From positions 1 to 56,513 of the forward strand of contig QFQS01000011.1 of NCBI GenBank assembly GCA_003243455.1: 56,513 nucleotides of DNA, read 5' to 3'. The notes beneath the pieces were generated by a model. That model saw only the letters and a list, made by a program, of their open reading frames with translations, made no database searches and had not been told where the DNA came from. Made by a program: the position numbers and the translations under genes. This DNA comes from Cereibacter sphaeroides (GTDB lineage Bacteria; Pseudomonadota; Alphaproteobacteria; Rhodobacterales; Rhodobacteraceae). Of this stretch, positions 26,139 to 33,833 are shown piece after piece (the stretch's first letter is position 1; each line of letters opens with the position of its first letter).

Positions 26139-27187
26139 CTGCCACCCCCGTCAATCCGCCCGAAAACCCCCTGGGCCTCAACGGCTTCGAATTCGTTGAG
26201 TTCACCTCGCCCGATCCGGAGGCGATGGCGCGACAATTCGAGCAACTGGGTTTCGTCGCCAGCCATCGGCATCCGCGCAAGAATATTACCCGCTACAAGC
26301 AGGGGCGCATCAACCTGATGTTGAACCGCGACGATGCCGGCCGCGTCGCTGCCTTCCGGGGTGAACATGGCCCGTCCGCGAGCGCGATGGCGTTCCGCGT
26401 CGCCGATCCCGATGCTGCAATGGCATGGGCACTGGAGCATGGGGCCAGACTGACCGAGGAAGAGGATACCGTCATCCAGGGGATTGGCGGTTCCTATCTC
26501 TATTTCATCAGGGACGGCGAAGACCCCTATGCCGACTGGGCCGAATTGCCCGGCTGGCGCGAGGCGGAGACGGCGAACGGCGTTGGTCTCGATCTGCTCG
26601 ACCACCTGACTCACAATGTCCGGCGCGGCCAGATGCGGGTGTGGAGCGAATTCTACCGCACGCTCTTCGGTTTCGAGGAGCAAAAATATTTCGACATCAA
26701 GGGTCAGGCTACAGGCCTGTTCAGTCAGGCGATGATTGCCCCCGACAAGGCGATCCGCATCCCCTTGAACGAGAGTCAGGACGACAAGAGCCAGATCGAG
26801 GAATTCATCCGCGAGTATAAGGGCGAGGGCATCCAGCACCTCGCGCTGACCACAGACAATATCTTCGATACGGTCGAAAGGCTGCGCGCCCGCGGTGTCC
26901 GCCTGCAGGACACCATCGAGACATATTACGAGCTGGTCGACAAGCGCGTTCCCGGCCACGGCGAGGATCTGGATCGCCTGCGCCAGAACCGAATCCTGAT
27001 CGACGGATCGGTGGGCGACGAGGGTATTCTGCTGCAGATCTTCACCGAGAATATGTTCGGCCCGATCTTCTTCGAGATCATCCAGCGCAAGGGCAATGAG
27101 GGCTTCGGCAACGGGAACTTCCAGGCGCTGTTCGAAAGCATCGAACTCGACCAGATCAGGCGCGGTGTCATCGCGGTAGATGCCTGA
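26135..27187 (+). CDS. hppD: 4-hydroxyphenylpyruvate dioxygenase
   Basis: A 350-residue two-domain vicinal-oxygen-chelate dioxygenase making homogentisate. The iron facial triad is visible: His157 in DHLTHNV, His235 in GIQHLALTTDNI and Glu305 in LLQIFTE. The C-terminal FFEIIQRKGNEGFGNGNF is diagnostic. The start overlaps the aminotransferase stop. Length and motifs are those of the bacterial short form. Confidence 0.97.
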   Translation: MTATPVNPPENPLGLNGFEFVEFTSPDPEAMARQFEQLGFVASHRHPRKNITRYKQGRINLMLNRDDAGRVAAFRGEHGPSASAMAFRVADPDAAMAWALEHGARLTEEEDTVIQGIGGSYLYFIRDGEDPYADWAELPGWREAETANGVGLDLLDHLTHNVRRGQMRVWSEFYRTLFGFEEQKYFDIKGQATGLFSQAMIAPDKAIRIPLNESQDDKSQIEEFIREYKGEGIQHLALTTDNIFDTVERLRARGVRLQDTIETYYELVDKRVPGHGEDLDRLRQNRILIDGSVGDEGILLQIFTENMFGPIFFEIIQRKGNEGFGNGNFQALFESIELDQIRRGVIAVDA

Positions 27188-27212
27188 AACAAGACGTGGA
27201 GAGGATAAAGGC

Positions 27213-28583
27213 ATGACAGATATGGCGGCTCGCGTCGCGCATCCTCTGGCGGCGGAAGGGGGCAGGAACGAAGCCAGAGAGCCAACGCTCTCCGGCTTCG
27301 GCAACCATCATTCGACCGAGGCCATCGCTGGCGCGCTGCCACAGGGCCGCAATTCACCCCAGCGCGTACCCTATGGCCTATATGCCGAGCAGCTTTCCGG
27401 CACTGCCTTCACGGCGCCGCGCGCCGAAAACCGGAAAAGCTGGCTCTACAGGATGCGGCCTACCGCCACCCATGGGGCTTTCCGCCCTTATCTGCGCGAC
27501 ACGCTGATCCGCTCGGGGCCATTCCAGAACATGACAGCATCGCCCAACCGGCTGCGCTGGGATAGGTTGCCGCTGCCATCGGACTCGGTCGATTTCGTTG
27601 ATGGTCTCACGACCTGTGCGGGCAATGGCGATGTCGGCGCTGGCATCGGTTGCAGCATCCATCTCTACGCGGCTACCGCCTCCATGGTCGACCGCGCCTT
27701 TTTTTCTGCTGACGGGGAATTGCTCATCGTCCCCCAACAGGGACGGCTGCGGCTGGTCACGGAACTGGGTATCCTTCTTGTCGCCCCCCTTGAGATCGCG
27801 CTAATTCCACGCGGCCTGCGGTTTCGGGTCGAATTGCCCGATGGGGCTGCGCGCGGCTATGTTTGCGAAAACTACGGCGCGCTCTTCCGCTTGCCCGAAC
27901 TGGGGCCGATCGGTTCGAACGGCCTTGCCAATCCCCGTGATTTCGAAGCGCCGGTCGCCGCGTTCGAGGATGTCGAGCGCCCGTTCGAGATCGTCCAGAA
28001 ATTCATGGGGGCGCTATGGACGACAACGCTCGATCACAGCCCGTTCGACGTTGTTGGCTGGCACGGCAACCTAGCCCCGCTGCGTTATGATCTCAGGCGT
28101 TTCAACACAATCGGCACTGTCAGCTACGACCACCCGGATCCTTCGATCTTCACGGTACTAACTTCGCCCAGCGCCACCCCCGGTACGGCCAATATCGACT
28201 TCGTGATCTTCCCGCCGCGCTGGATGGTGGCCGAGGATACGTTCCGTCCGCCCTGGTTCCACCGGAATATCATGAGCGAGTATATGGGCCTCATCCAGGG
28301 TGAATATGATGCCAAGGCCGGCGGCTTCGCGCCCGGCGGCGCCTCGTTGCACAATTGTATGTCTGCGCACGGCCCCGACCGCACGAGCCATGATCGCGCA
28401 GTCGCTGCCGACCTCAAACCCCATAAGATCGAGGATACCATGGCCTTCATGTTTGAAAGCTGCAACGTCATCGTGCCCACGCAGTGGGCGATGGAAACAC
28501 CGCTGTTGCAGGACGATTATGACGCCTGCTGGCAGGGCTTCCGCAAGGCACAATTGCCTGCCCCCCGGGAGGAAAGCCTGTGA
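27213..28583 (+). CDS. hmgA: Homogentisate 1,2-dioxygenase
   Basis: A 456-residue ring-cleaving dioxygenase producing maleylacetoacetate. I start at ATG 27213, preceded by a GGAGAGG ribosome site; a frame start at 27180 lies inside hppD. GFGNHHSTEA near the N terminus, WFHRNIMSE (His and Glu ligands) and LHNCMSAHGPD (His ligand) are family hallmarks. It sits 25 bases after hppD and overlaps fahA. Confidence 0.97.
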   Translation: MTDMAARVAHPLAAEGGRNEAREPTLSGFGNHHSTEAIAGALPQGRNSPQRVPYGLYAEQLSGTAFTAPRAENRKSWLYRMRPTATHGAFRPYLRDTLIRSGPFQNMTASPNRLRWDRLPLPSDSVDFVDGLTTCAGNGDVGAGIGCSIHLYAATASMVDRAFFSADGELLIVPQQGRLRLVTELGILLVAPLEIALIPRGLRFRVELPDGAARGYVCENYGALFRLPELGPIGSNGLANPRDFEAPVAAFEDVERPFEIVQKFMGALWTTTLDHSPFDVVGWHGNLAPLRYDLRRFNTIGTVSYDHPDPSIFTVLTSPSATPGTANIDFVIFPPRWMVAEDTFRPPWFHRNIMSEYMGLIQGEYDAKAGGFAPGGASLHNCMSAHGPDRTSHDRAVAADLKPHKIEDTMAFMFESCNVIVPTQWAMETPLLQDDYDACWQGFRKAQLPAPREESL

Positions 28584-29881
28584 TGTGGTGGCGGACTGAC
28601 GAGACGCACGACCCGAAGCTGACAAGCTGGGTGGAAGGTGCCAACGGACACCCTGACTTTCCCATCCAGAATTTGCCGTTCGGCGTCTTCTCTCTCGGTG
28701 ACGGGACACCGCGCGTCGGCGTCGCCATCGGTGACATGATCCTCGACCTCGCAGCGTGCGCCAATCACGGCCTATTGCCGTCGGCCGTATCGGAGTTCTG
28801 CGATGACGTCACGCTCAACCGGCTGATGGCGGCCCCGGCCGACGCGCGTGCCGAACTGCGCAAGCGCCTCTCGGGGCTGCTTTGCGGCGAGACGGCAAAC
28901 GAACTGATCGAGGCCAAGCTCTATCCCGCGCGGGATTGTACTCTCCACTTGCCGGCGGCGATTGGCGATTACACCGATTTCTATGTCGGAATTCATCACG
29001 CCAACAATGTCGGGCGGCAGTTCCGGCCGGATAATCCGCTGCTGCCTAACTACAAATATGTCCCGATCGGCTATCATGGCCGGGCCTCGTCTATCCGTCC
29101 ATCCGGCGTTCCGCTCGTCCGGCCCAATGGTCAACGCAAGGCCCCGGATGCCGTGGCACCCGTATTCGGCCCCAGTGCACGGCTCGACTATGAATTGGAA
29201 ATGGGCGTCTGGATCGGAGAGGGCAATGCGCTCGGCTCGCCGATTCCGATTGCAGAGGCCAGTCAGCATATCGCAGGTCTCAGCCTGTTCAACGACTGGT
29301 CTGCGCGCGACTTTCAGGCTTGGGAATATCAGCCACTTGGTCCTCTCCTGGCCAAGAATTTCCACTCCACCATCTCGCCATGGGTCGTGACGCAGGAGGC
29401 GCTGGCACCGTTTCGTGTCGCTCAGCCAGCGCGGCCGGTCAATGATCCCGCCCCATTACCCTATCTGTCCAATACAGAAGATCAGGCACATGGCGCGCTT
29501 GCCATCGCGCTTGAAGTCTTCCTGTCCAGTGCGACAATGCGCGAGCAGGGAATGCCGCCGCTTCATCTCAGCAGTGGACCAGCGAGCAATATGTACTGGA
29601 CGATCAACCAGATCGTCACTCACCACGCCTCCAATGGCTGCAATCTCAATCCTGGCGACCTGCTCGGTACCGGCACCATTTCGGCGCCGACGCGGGATGG
29701 CTTTGGCAGCTTGCTTGAACTGACCCAGGGCGGCCGCGATCCGATCACCCTGCCGACGGGTGAGGTCCGCACCTTCCTGGAGGATGGCGACGAGGTGATC
29801 TTGCGAGCAACCGCTTCGGCGGACGGCTTTGTCTCCATCGGCTTCGGCGACTGCCGCGCCATCGTTCTGCCAGCGCGATGA
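28583..29881 (+). CDS. fahA: Fumarylacetoacetase
   Basis: A 432-residue FAH hydrolase producing fumarate and acetoacetate, the last step of tyrosine degradation. The metal site is visible in DFYVGIHHANNVGRQF and LDYELEMGVWIGEGN, and YVPIGYHGRASSI is typical. ATG 28583 overlaps the hmgA stop (TGATG) and has a GGAGGAAAG ribosome site; a GTG at 28580 is the alternative. The four-base overlap with maiA continues the tight operon. Confidence 0.97.
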   Translation: MWWRTDETHDPKLTSWVEGANGHPDFPIQNLPFGVFSLGDGTPRVGVAIGDMILDLAACANHGLLPSAVSEFCDDVTLNRLMAAPADARAELRKRLSGLLCGETANELIEAKLYPARDCTLHLPAAIGDYTDFYVGIHHANNVGRQFRPDNPLLPNYKYVPIGYHGRASSIRPSGVPLVRPNGQRKAPDAVAPVFGPSARLDYELEMGVWIGEGNALGSPIPIAEASQHIAGLSLFNDWSARDFQAWEYQPLGPLLAKNFHSTISPWVVTQEALAPFRVAQPARPVNDPAPLPYLSNTEDQAHGALAIALEVFLSSATMREQGMPPLHLSSGPASNMYWTINQIVTHHASNGCNLNPGDLLGTGTISAPTRDGFGSLLELTQGGRDPITLPTGEVRTFLEDGDEVILRATASADGFVSIGFGDCRAIVLPAR

Positions 29882-30522
29882 GCGGCATCCTTCTTCACGG
29901 CTACTGGCGCTCCGGCGCCGCCTGGCGCGTGCGTATCGCATTGAACCTCAAGGGGATCGATTATCGACAGGCAGCACATGATCTGCGCGGCGGACTGCAG
30001 CGTGATCCGGCATATCTGGCGATAGCGCCGCATGGACTGGTCCCGGCGATCGAACAGGGCGGCTGCATCATCATCGAAAGCCCCGCCATTCTCGAATGGC
30101 TGGAGGCGCGCTGGCCCTCACCGCCGCTCTTGCCGAACGATCCGGACGATGCCGCGACTGTGCGCGCCATGGCTGCCCTGATCGGGTGCGATATTCATCC
30201 GCTGAACAATCTGCGCGTCCTCGACGCACTTCGTGCGGATTTCGCGGCCTCGCCGGACCAGATCCATGCATGGGCAGCGCGCTGGATTACTGATGGCTTC
30301 ACCGCACTGGAAAGCCTGGTCGCTCGTCATGGCGCCCCTTATGCATTTGGAGATCGGCCGACGCTGGCCGACTGTTATCTCGTCCCGCAACTCTACAGCG
30401 CGGCCCGTTTCGGCGTTGACCTCTGCGCTTACCCGCATCTTGTGGCGGCTGGCGAAGCGGCCAGCCAACTGCCGGCTTTCGTGGCTGCGCATCCGAATGT
30501 CCAGCCGGATGCCGATCCGTGA
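29878..30522 (+). CDS. maiA: Maleylacetoacetate isomerase (zeta-class GST)
   Basis: A 214-residue glutathione-dependent isomerase converting maleylacetoacetate to fumarylacetoacetate. The active-site segment reads YWRSGAAWRVRIALNLKGID. Most bacterial MaiA proteins have SSAA here and eukaryotic ones SSCS, so the second Ser is Gly in this copy; the first Ser and the glutathione-binding surroundings remain. ESPAILEWLE is the usual gamma-glutamyl-binding motif. It overlaps fahA and the following ferredoxin by four bases. Confidence 0.93.
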   Translation: MSGILLHGYWRSGAAWRVRIALNLKGIDYRQAAHDLRGGLQRDPAYLAIAPHGLVPAIEQGGCIIIESPAILEWLEARWPSPPLLPNDPDDAATVRAMAALIGCDIHPLNNLRVLDALRADFAASPDQIHAWAARWITDGFTALESLVARHGAPYAFGDRPTLADCYLVPQLYSAARFGVDLCAYPHLVAAGEAASQLPAFVAAHPNVQPDADP

Positions 30523-30884
30523 GCGTGGCCATGGTCCGGCTCAGCGAGACGCCGGGTGGGGTGAAGCTTTGCCCGCTTGACGATATGGCAGAAGGCTCCG
30601 CGCGCAACTTCGTGCTGCAACTGCGCGCGGGTCGATTCCATGGCTTCGTGGTCCGGCAGGATGGCATGGTTTACGGTTATGTCGACCGCTGCCCCCATGC
30701 CGGATTGCCGCTCGCGCAACGCCTTGATGACTATCTGACACCGCGCGCAGACCTCATTGTGTGCAGCTGGCACGGCGCGCTGTTCCGTGTTGAGGATGGT
30801 GCCTGCGTCGGAGGGCCATGCGTCGGTCAGGCACTGACCCGCTGGGCGGTCGAGATCAGGAACGATTGGATCGTCACCGCCTGA
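30519..30884 (+). CDS. Rieske [2Fe-2S] ferredoxin-like protein in the tyrosine operon
   Basis: A 121-residue soluble Rieske protein. Cluster ligands are Cys58 and His60 in CPHAGLPL and Cys82 and His85 in CSWHGALF. GTG 30519 overlaps the maiA stop; ATG 30531 is an alternative. No oxygenase alpha subunit is in this operon, so its role is not obvious: it might feed electrons to a remote Rieske enzyme or to pterin/iron recycling linked to phhA. It is unlike its neighbours in function but fully embedded in the operon. Confidence 0.88.
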   Translation: MSVAMVRLSETPGGVKLCPLDDMAEGSARNFVLQLRAGRFHGFVVRQDGMVYGYVDRCPHAGLPLAQRLDDYLTPRADLIVCSWHGALFRVEDGACVGGPCVGQALTRWAVEIRNDWIVTA

Positions 30885-30930
30885 ACGGGCGACAAAGTTG
30901 ACCAATATTTGAATAAGAAAGGAGCGGAAA

Positions 30931-31596
30931 TTGCGGGTTGTGGTTACGGGGGGCAGCGGGGCCCTGGGTAGGGCCGTTGTCGAAGCCTTTGCAAACAGGG
31001 GCGATCATATCGCGGCCATCGATTTGCGATCATGCACCAGCTTTCCCGATACGGTGTCTCAAATCGTCAGCGCTGATCTCGCCGATCCCGATACCGCCCT
31101 GTCGGCTATGGCCGATGCCGCTGCCTCACTTGGCGGCATAGATGTGCTTGTCCATCTGGTCGGCGGATTCGAATGGATTCCTGTTGACCGGAGTTGCCGC
31201 GACACCTGGCGGCGGCTGTTCAGCGAGAATGTTGAAACCACGCTCGGCGCGATCCAGGCAGCGCTCCCAAAACTCGGCGATGGTGGCAGCATTCTTTGCG
31301 TCGGCGCGGCATCGGCGCAACCGGCTGGTGCCGGCATGGCGCCCTATGCCGCAGCAAAATCTGGCGTCGCACGTCTTGTGGAAGCCTTGTCCAGCGAACT
31401 CAAGCCGCGGGGGATACGGGTGAACGCAGTGCTGCCGGCGATCATCGACACACCGCGCAACCGGGCGGATATGCCCGATGCCGACCCGGCCACATGGACA
31501 ACACCCGCTGCTATTGCCGACGTGATCCTGTTTCTGACGAGCATACAGGCCCGTGCCATCAACGGTGCTCTCATCCCGGTAACGAACAATGGCTGA
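30931..31596 (+). CDS. Dihydropteridine-reductase-like SDR
   Basis: A 221-residue SDR with VTGGSGALG at the cofactor site and YAAAK as the catalytic Tyr/Lys pair. Its C-terminal segment LPAIIDTPRNRADMPDAD, followed by an ATW, closely follows the region in mammalian quinonoid dihydropteridine reductase that reads LDTPMNRKSMPEADFSSW. It lies between phhA and the pterin carbinolamine dehydratase gene, so a role in regenerating the tetrahydropterin cofactor is likely. The start is TTG 30931 with an AAGGAGCGG ribosome site. Related bacterial SDRs are often left unnamed, so the assignment rests on motif plus context. Confidence 0.78.
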   Translation: MRVVVTGGSGALGRAVVEAFANRGDHIAAIDLRSCTSFPDTVSQIVSADLADPDTALSAMADAAASLGGIDVLVHLVGGFEWIPVDRSCRDTWRRLFSENVETTLGAIQAALPKLGDGGSILCVGAASAQPAGAGMAPYAAAKSGVARLVEALSSELKPRGIRVNAVLPAIIDTPRNRADMPDADPATWTTPAAIADVILFLTSIQARAINGALIPVTNNG

Positions 31597-31894
31597 CACC
31601 ACCAGCATCGCGCCGCTGACTCAGGAGGAACGCGCCCAGGCACTGGTCGAACTCAGCAGTTGGAAATACGACATGGGGCGCCTGGCCTTCTATCGCGCGT
31701 TTCAGCTCACTGATTTTGCCGAGGCCATGGGGTTTATGGTGCGGATCGCGGTGGAAGCGGAAAAGTCGGGCCATCACCCGGAATGGACGAATGTCTATAA
31801 TCGTCTCGAAATCTGGCTCACCACGCACGACGCAGGCGATGTCAGCAGACGCGATATCGATCTTGCAAAAATTATCGACAAATTCATTGATTAA
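31589..31894 (+). CDS. phhB: Pterin-4a-carbinolamine dehydratase
   Basis: A 101-residue dehydratase that recycles the hydroxylated pterin released by phenylalanine hydroxylase. The active-site block GHHPEWTNVYNRLEIWLTTH contains the conserved HHPEW and WTTHDAG-like elements. Its ATG lies 8 bases inside the upstream SDR. It is the last gene of the phenylalanine/tyrosine operon and completes a built-in pterin cycle. Confidence 0.96.
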   Translation: MADTTSIAPLTQEERAQALVELSSWKYDMGRLAFYRAFQLTDFAEAMGFMVRIAVEAEKSGHHPEWTNVYNRLEIWLTTHDAGDVSRRDIDLAKIIDKFID

Positions 31895-32447
31895 ACTAGA
31901 TAATATATTTCCATCAATTGAATTTAATATCGTCTGAACCGGTCCATCACGCGCTCAGAATATAGCCGTAGGTGCTGTTGACCCAAAGCTGTTCCCGCAG
32001 TTTCATTTCAGCGAACGACTGATTCCGACGATAGCCATCCTTCGGATTGGGCTAATCGGCTTGGCCAACCTCATCTGCAATATCAGCCGCTTCCTCTATC
32101 TTGAGCGCATCAATTCCACCTGCACCAGCCACACAAAGCGATGCGGAGACCGACAAGGCACCAACCCCATCGCCGCCCGGACCGTTCCGCGTTCAAAATG
32201 CTCCTCTGAACGCCAGATAGCCGGTTCTTCGATCCGTCCATTGTGCTGTGGCGGTCATTTCGCTGATCTCTTCCGTCCGCCGTCCCTCAATGCCGGGTGG
32301 GGGAGCGCCTTATCCTTGGACTGCAATCAATCTCCCTGTGCTGCAGGATAATCATGCCCGGCCGTGGCGTCGGCCCGAAAGGACTTTGCCGACTTTCCCC
32401 CGGCGATAATCCTGACGACTGATCCATTGTTTCAAGGACCAGTCACC
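31895..32447. other. Intergenic sequence carrying an IS5 scar
   Basis: An AT-rich start (to about 31935) follows phhB. A minus-strand frame at 31947-32054 ends in NSTYGYILSA and may be the tail of an unrecognised broken gene. An IS5 tail lies at 32022-32117. The remaining 330 bases hold no gene and must include the acetamidase promoter. Confidence 0.4.
32022..32117 (+). pseudogene. IS5-family transposase, decayed C-terminal remnant
   Basis: In one plus-strand frame the sequence reads IGLANLICNISRFLYLERIN after a damaged prefix. It matches the tail at 10497-10718 (IGLANLVYNIGRFLYLERID) in 15 of 20 positions. The upstream VEHVF region is lost. It lies in the opposite orientation to the first copy. 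Confidence 0.6.
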
Positions 32448-33758
32448 ATGTCACAAGCCGAAAACATCGTCGAAGTGTTCGAATATTCGGGGGGCATTGT
32501 CGGCCCGGGCGTCGCCCCTGCGGGCGTCGTACAGGATGGCGGTGTGATCCGTACCGGCACGCCGCCGGGCTGCTGGGGCCCGATGATCACGCCTAAATTC
32601 CAGGGCGGGCATGAAGTGACCCGGCCGGTCATGGTCGAAGGCGCGGAAGTGGGGGACGCCATCGCCGTCAAGCTGAAGACCGTGAAGGTTACGTCGTTGG
32701 CGACATCGTCGGGCGTGATGGAATTTGTGGAGGGGCGCTATCTGGGCGACCCGTTCGTGGCGAAGCAATGTTCGGCCTGCGGTGAAATCAGCCCGCCCAG
32801 CCATATCGAGGGGATTGGCGACGAGGCCGTGCGCTGCGACAAATGCGGGGCGGAGGTCAGCGCCTTCCGCTTTTCCAACGGCTATGTGATCGTGCTGGAC
32901 CGGGAAGCGGGCGTATCGCTGACCGTGGGGCAGGATGTGGCGAACAATATCGCGGGCGATGCTGACATCCTGTCGGCGCTGCCCGGCCATTCGGCGCAGC
33001 ATTCCATCCTGTCGCTTGCCCGCGCCGACATACCGGGGCTGATGGCACGGATGCGGCCCTTTCTGGGCAATATCGGCACCAGCCCTTCGCGCGATCTGCC
33101 TGATTCCCATAATGCTGGCGATTTTGGCGGCTTCCTGGTCGGCGCGCCGCATGGCTATGCGATGACGCAGGAGGAATTGGATACGCACAAGACCGATGGC
33201 CATATGGACACCAATTCGGTGCGCGAGGGGGCAATCCTGATCTGTCCGGTGAAGATACCGGGCGGCGGCATCTATATGGGCGACATGCACGCGCAGCAGG
33301 GCAATGGCGAGGTTGCTGGTCATGCGACCGACGTGTCGGGCGAGGTGGAACTGGAGGTCGAACTGATCAAGGGGCTGGCGATTGACGGGCCGATCCTGTT
33401 GCAGCGGCCCGACGATCTGCCGCCGCTGGCGCAGCCCTTCAGTGCCGCCGAGCGGGCGGCGGTCGATGTGCTGGCTAAGCGTTACGGCCAGGCCGACATT
33501 GAAGTGAACGGGCCGGTGACGTTCATCGGGTCAGGCACGACTCTGAACGATGCGACCAAGAACGGGCTGGACCGCGCCGCCAGGCTGACGGGCCTGTCCT
33601 ATGACGAGGTGATGAACCGGGCGACCATCGCCGGGTCGATCGAGATCAGCCGCCTGCCCGGCGTCGTGCGCGTGACCTTCATGTGCCCCAAGCCGATATT
33701 GGAACGCATGGGCATCGCGCATCTTGTCGAGCAGCAATATGGCCCCATGGGCGGATAA
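32448..33758 (+). CDS. Acetamidase/formamidase family protein with two CxxC pairs
   Basis: A 436-residue member of the FmdA/AmdA amidase family, which hydrolyses short-chain amides such as formamide. Family signatures include GVIRTGTPPGCWGPMITPK, the metal-binding HSAQHSILSLA region and GDMHAQQGNGEVAGHA. An insertion carries Cys108/Cys111 (CSAC) and Cys130/Cys133 (CDKC), arranged like a zinc ribbon, which I do not associate with the classical formamidases. The start is ATG 32448 with AAGGA upstream. A strong terminator follows at 33787, so the gene is transcribed on its own. Substrate unknown. Confidence 0.85.
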   Translation: MSQAENIVEVFEYSGGIVGPGVAPAGVVQDGGVIRTGTPPGCWGPMITPKFQGGHEVTRPVMVEGAEVGDAIAVKLKTVKVTSLATSSGVMEFVEGRYLGDPFVAKQCSACGEISPPSHIEGIGDEAVRCDKCGAEVSAFRFSNGYVIVLDREAGVSLTVGQDVANNIAGDADILSALPGHSAQHSILSLARADIPGLMARMRPFLGNIGTSPSRDLPDSHNAGDFGGFLVGAPHGYAMTQEELDTHKTDGHMDTNSVREGAILICPVKIPGGGIYMGDMHAQQGNGEVAGHATDVSGEVELEVELIKGLAIDGPILLQRPDDLPPLAQPFSAAERAAVDVLAKRYGQADIEVNGPVTFIGSGTTLNDATKNGLDRAARLTGLSYDEVMNRATIAGSIEISRLPGVVRVTFMCPKPILERMGIAHLVEQQYGPMGG

Positions 33759-33786
33759 GGAGCGGCCTTCGGAAGCCCAAAAAGCA

Positions 33787-33818
33787 AAGGCCCCGCCGAT
33801 GATGGCGGGGCCTTTTTT
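33787..33818 (+). terminator. Rho-independent terminator, probably bidirectional
   Basis: A perfect 9-bp stem (GGCCCCGCC / GGCGGGGCC) with a GATGAT loop is followed by six T on the plus strand. On the minus strand the same hairpin is followed by TTTGCTTTTT. It separates the convergent acetamidase and flavin monooxygenase genes. Confidence 0.9.
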
Positions 33819-33833
33819 CATTGTGAGCAAGGA

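Noticed and set aside
26105..27304. 399-residue minus-strand frame opposite hppD
   Set aside because: Antisense to hppD, whose iron ligands are all present; shadow frame.
31947..32054. Minus-strand frame ending NSTYGYILSA
   Set aside because: It could be the tail of a broken gene, but I cannot match it to a family and it overlaps the IS5 remnant; noted only in the intergenic entry.
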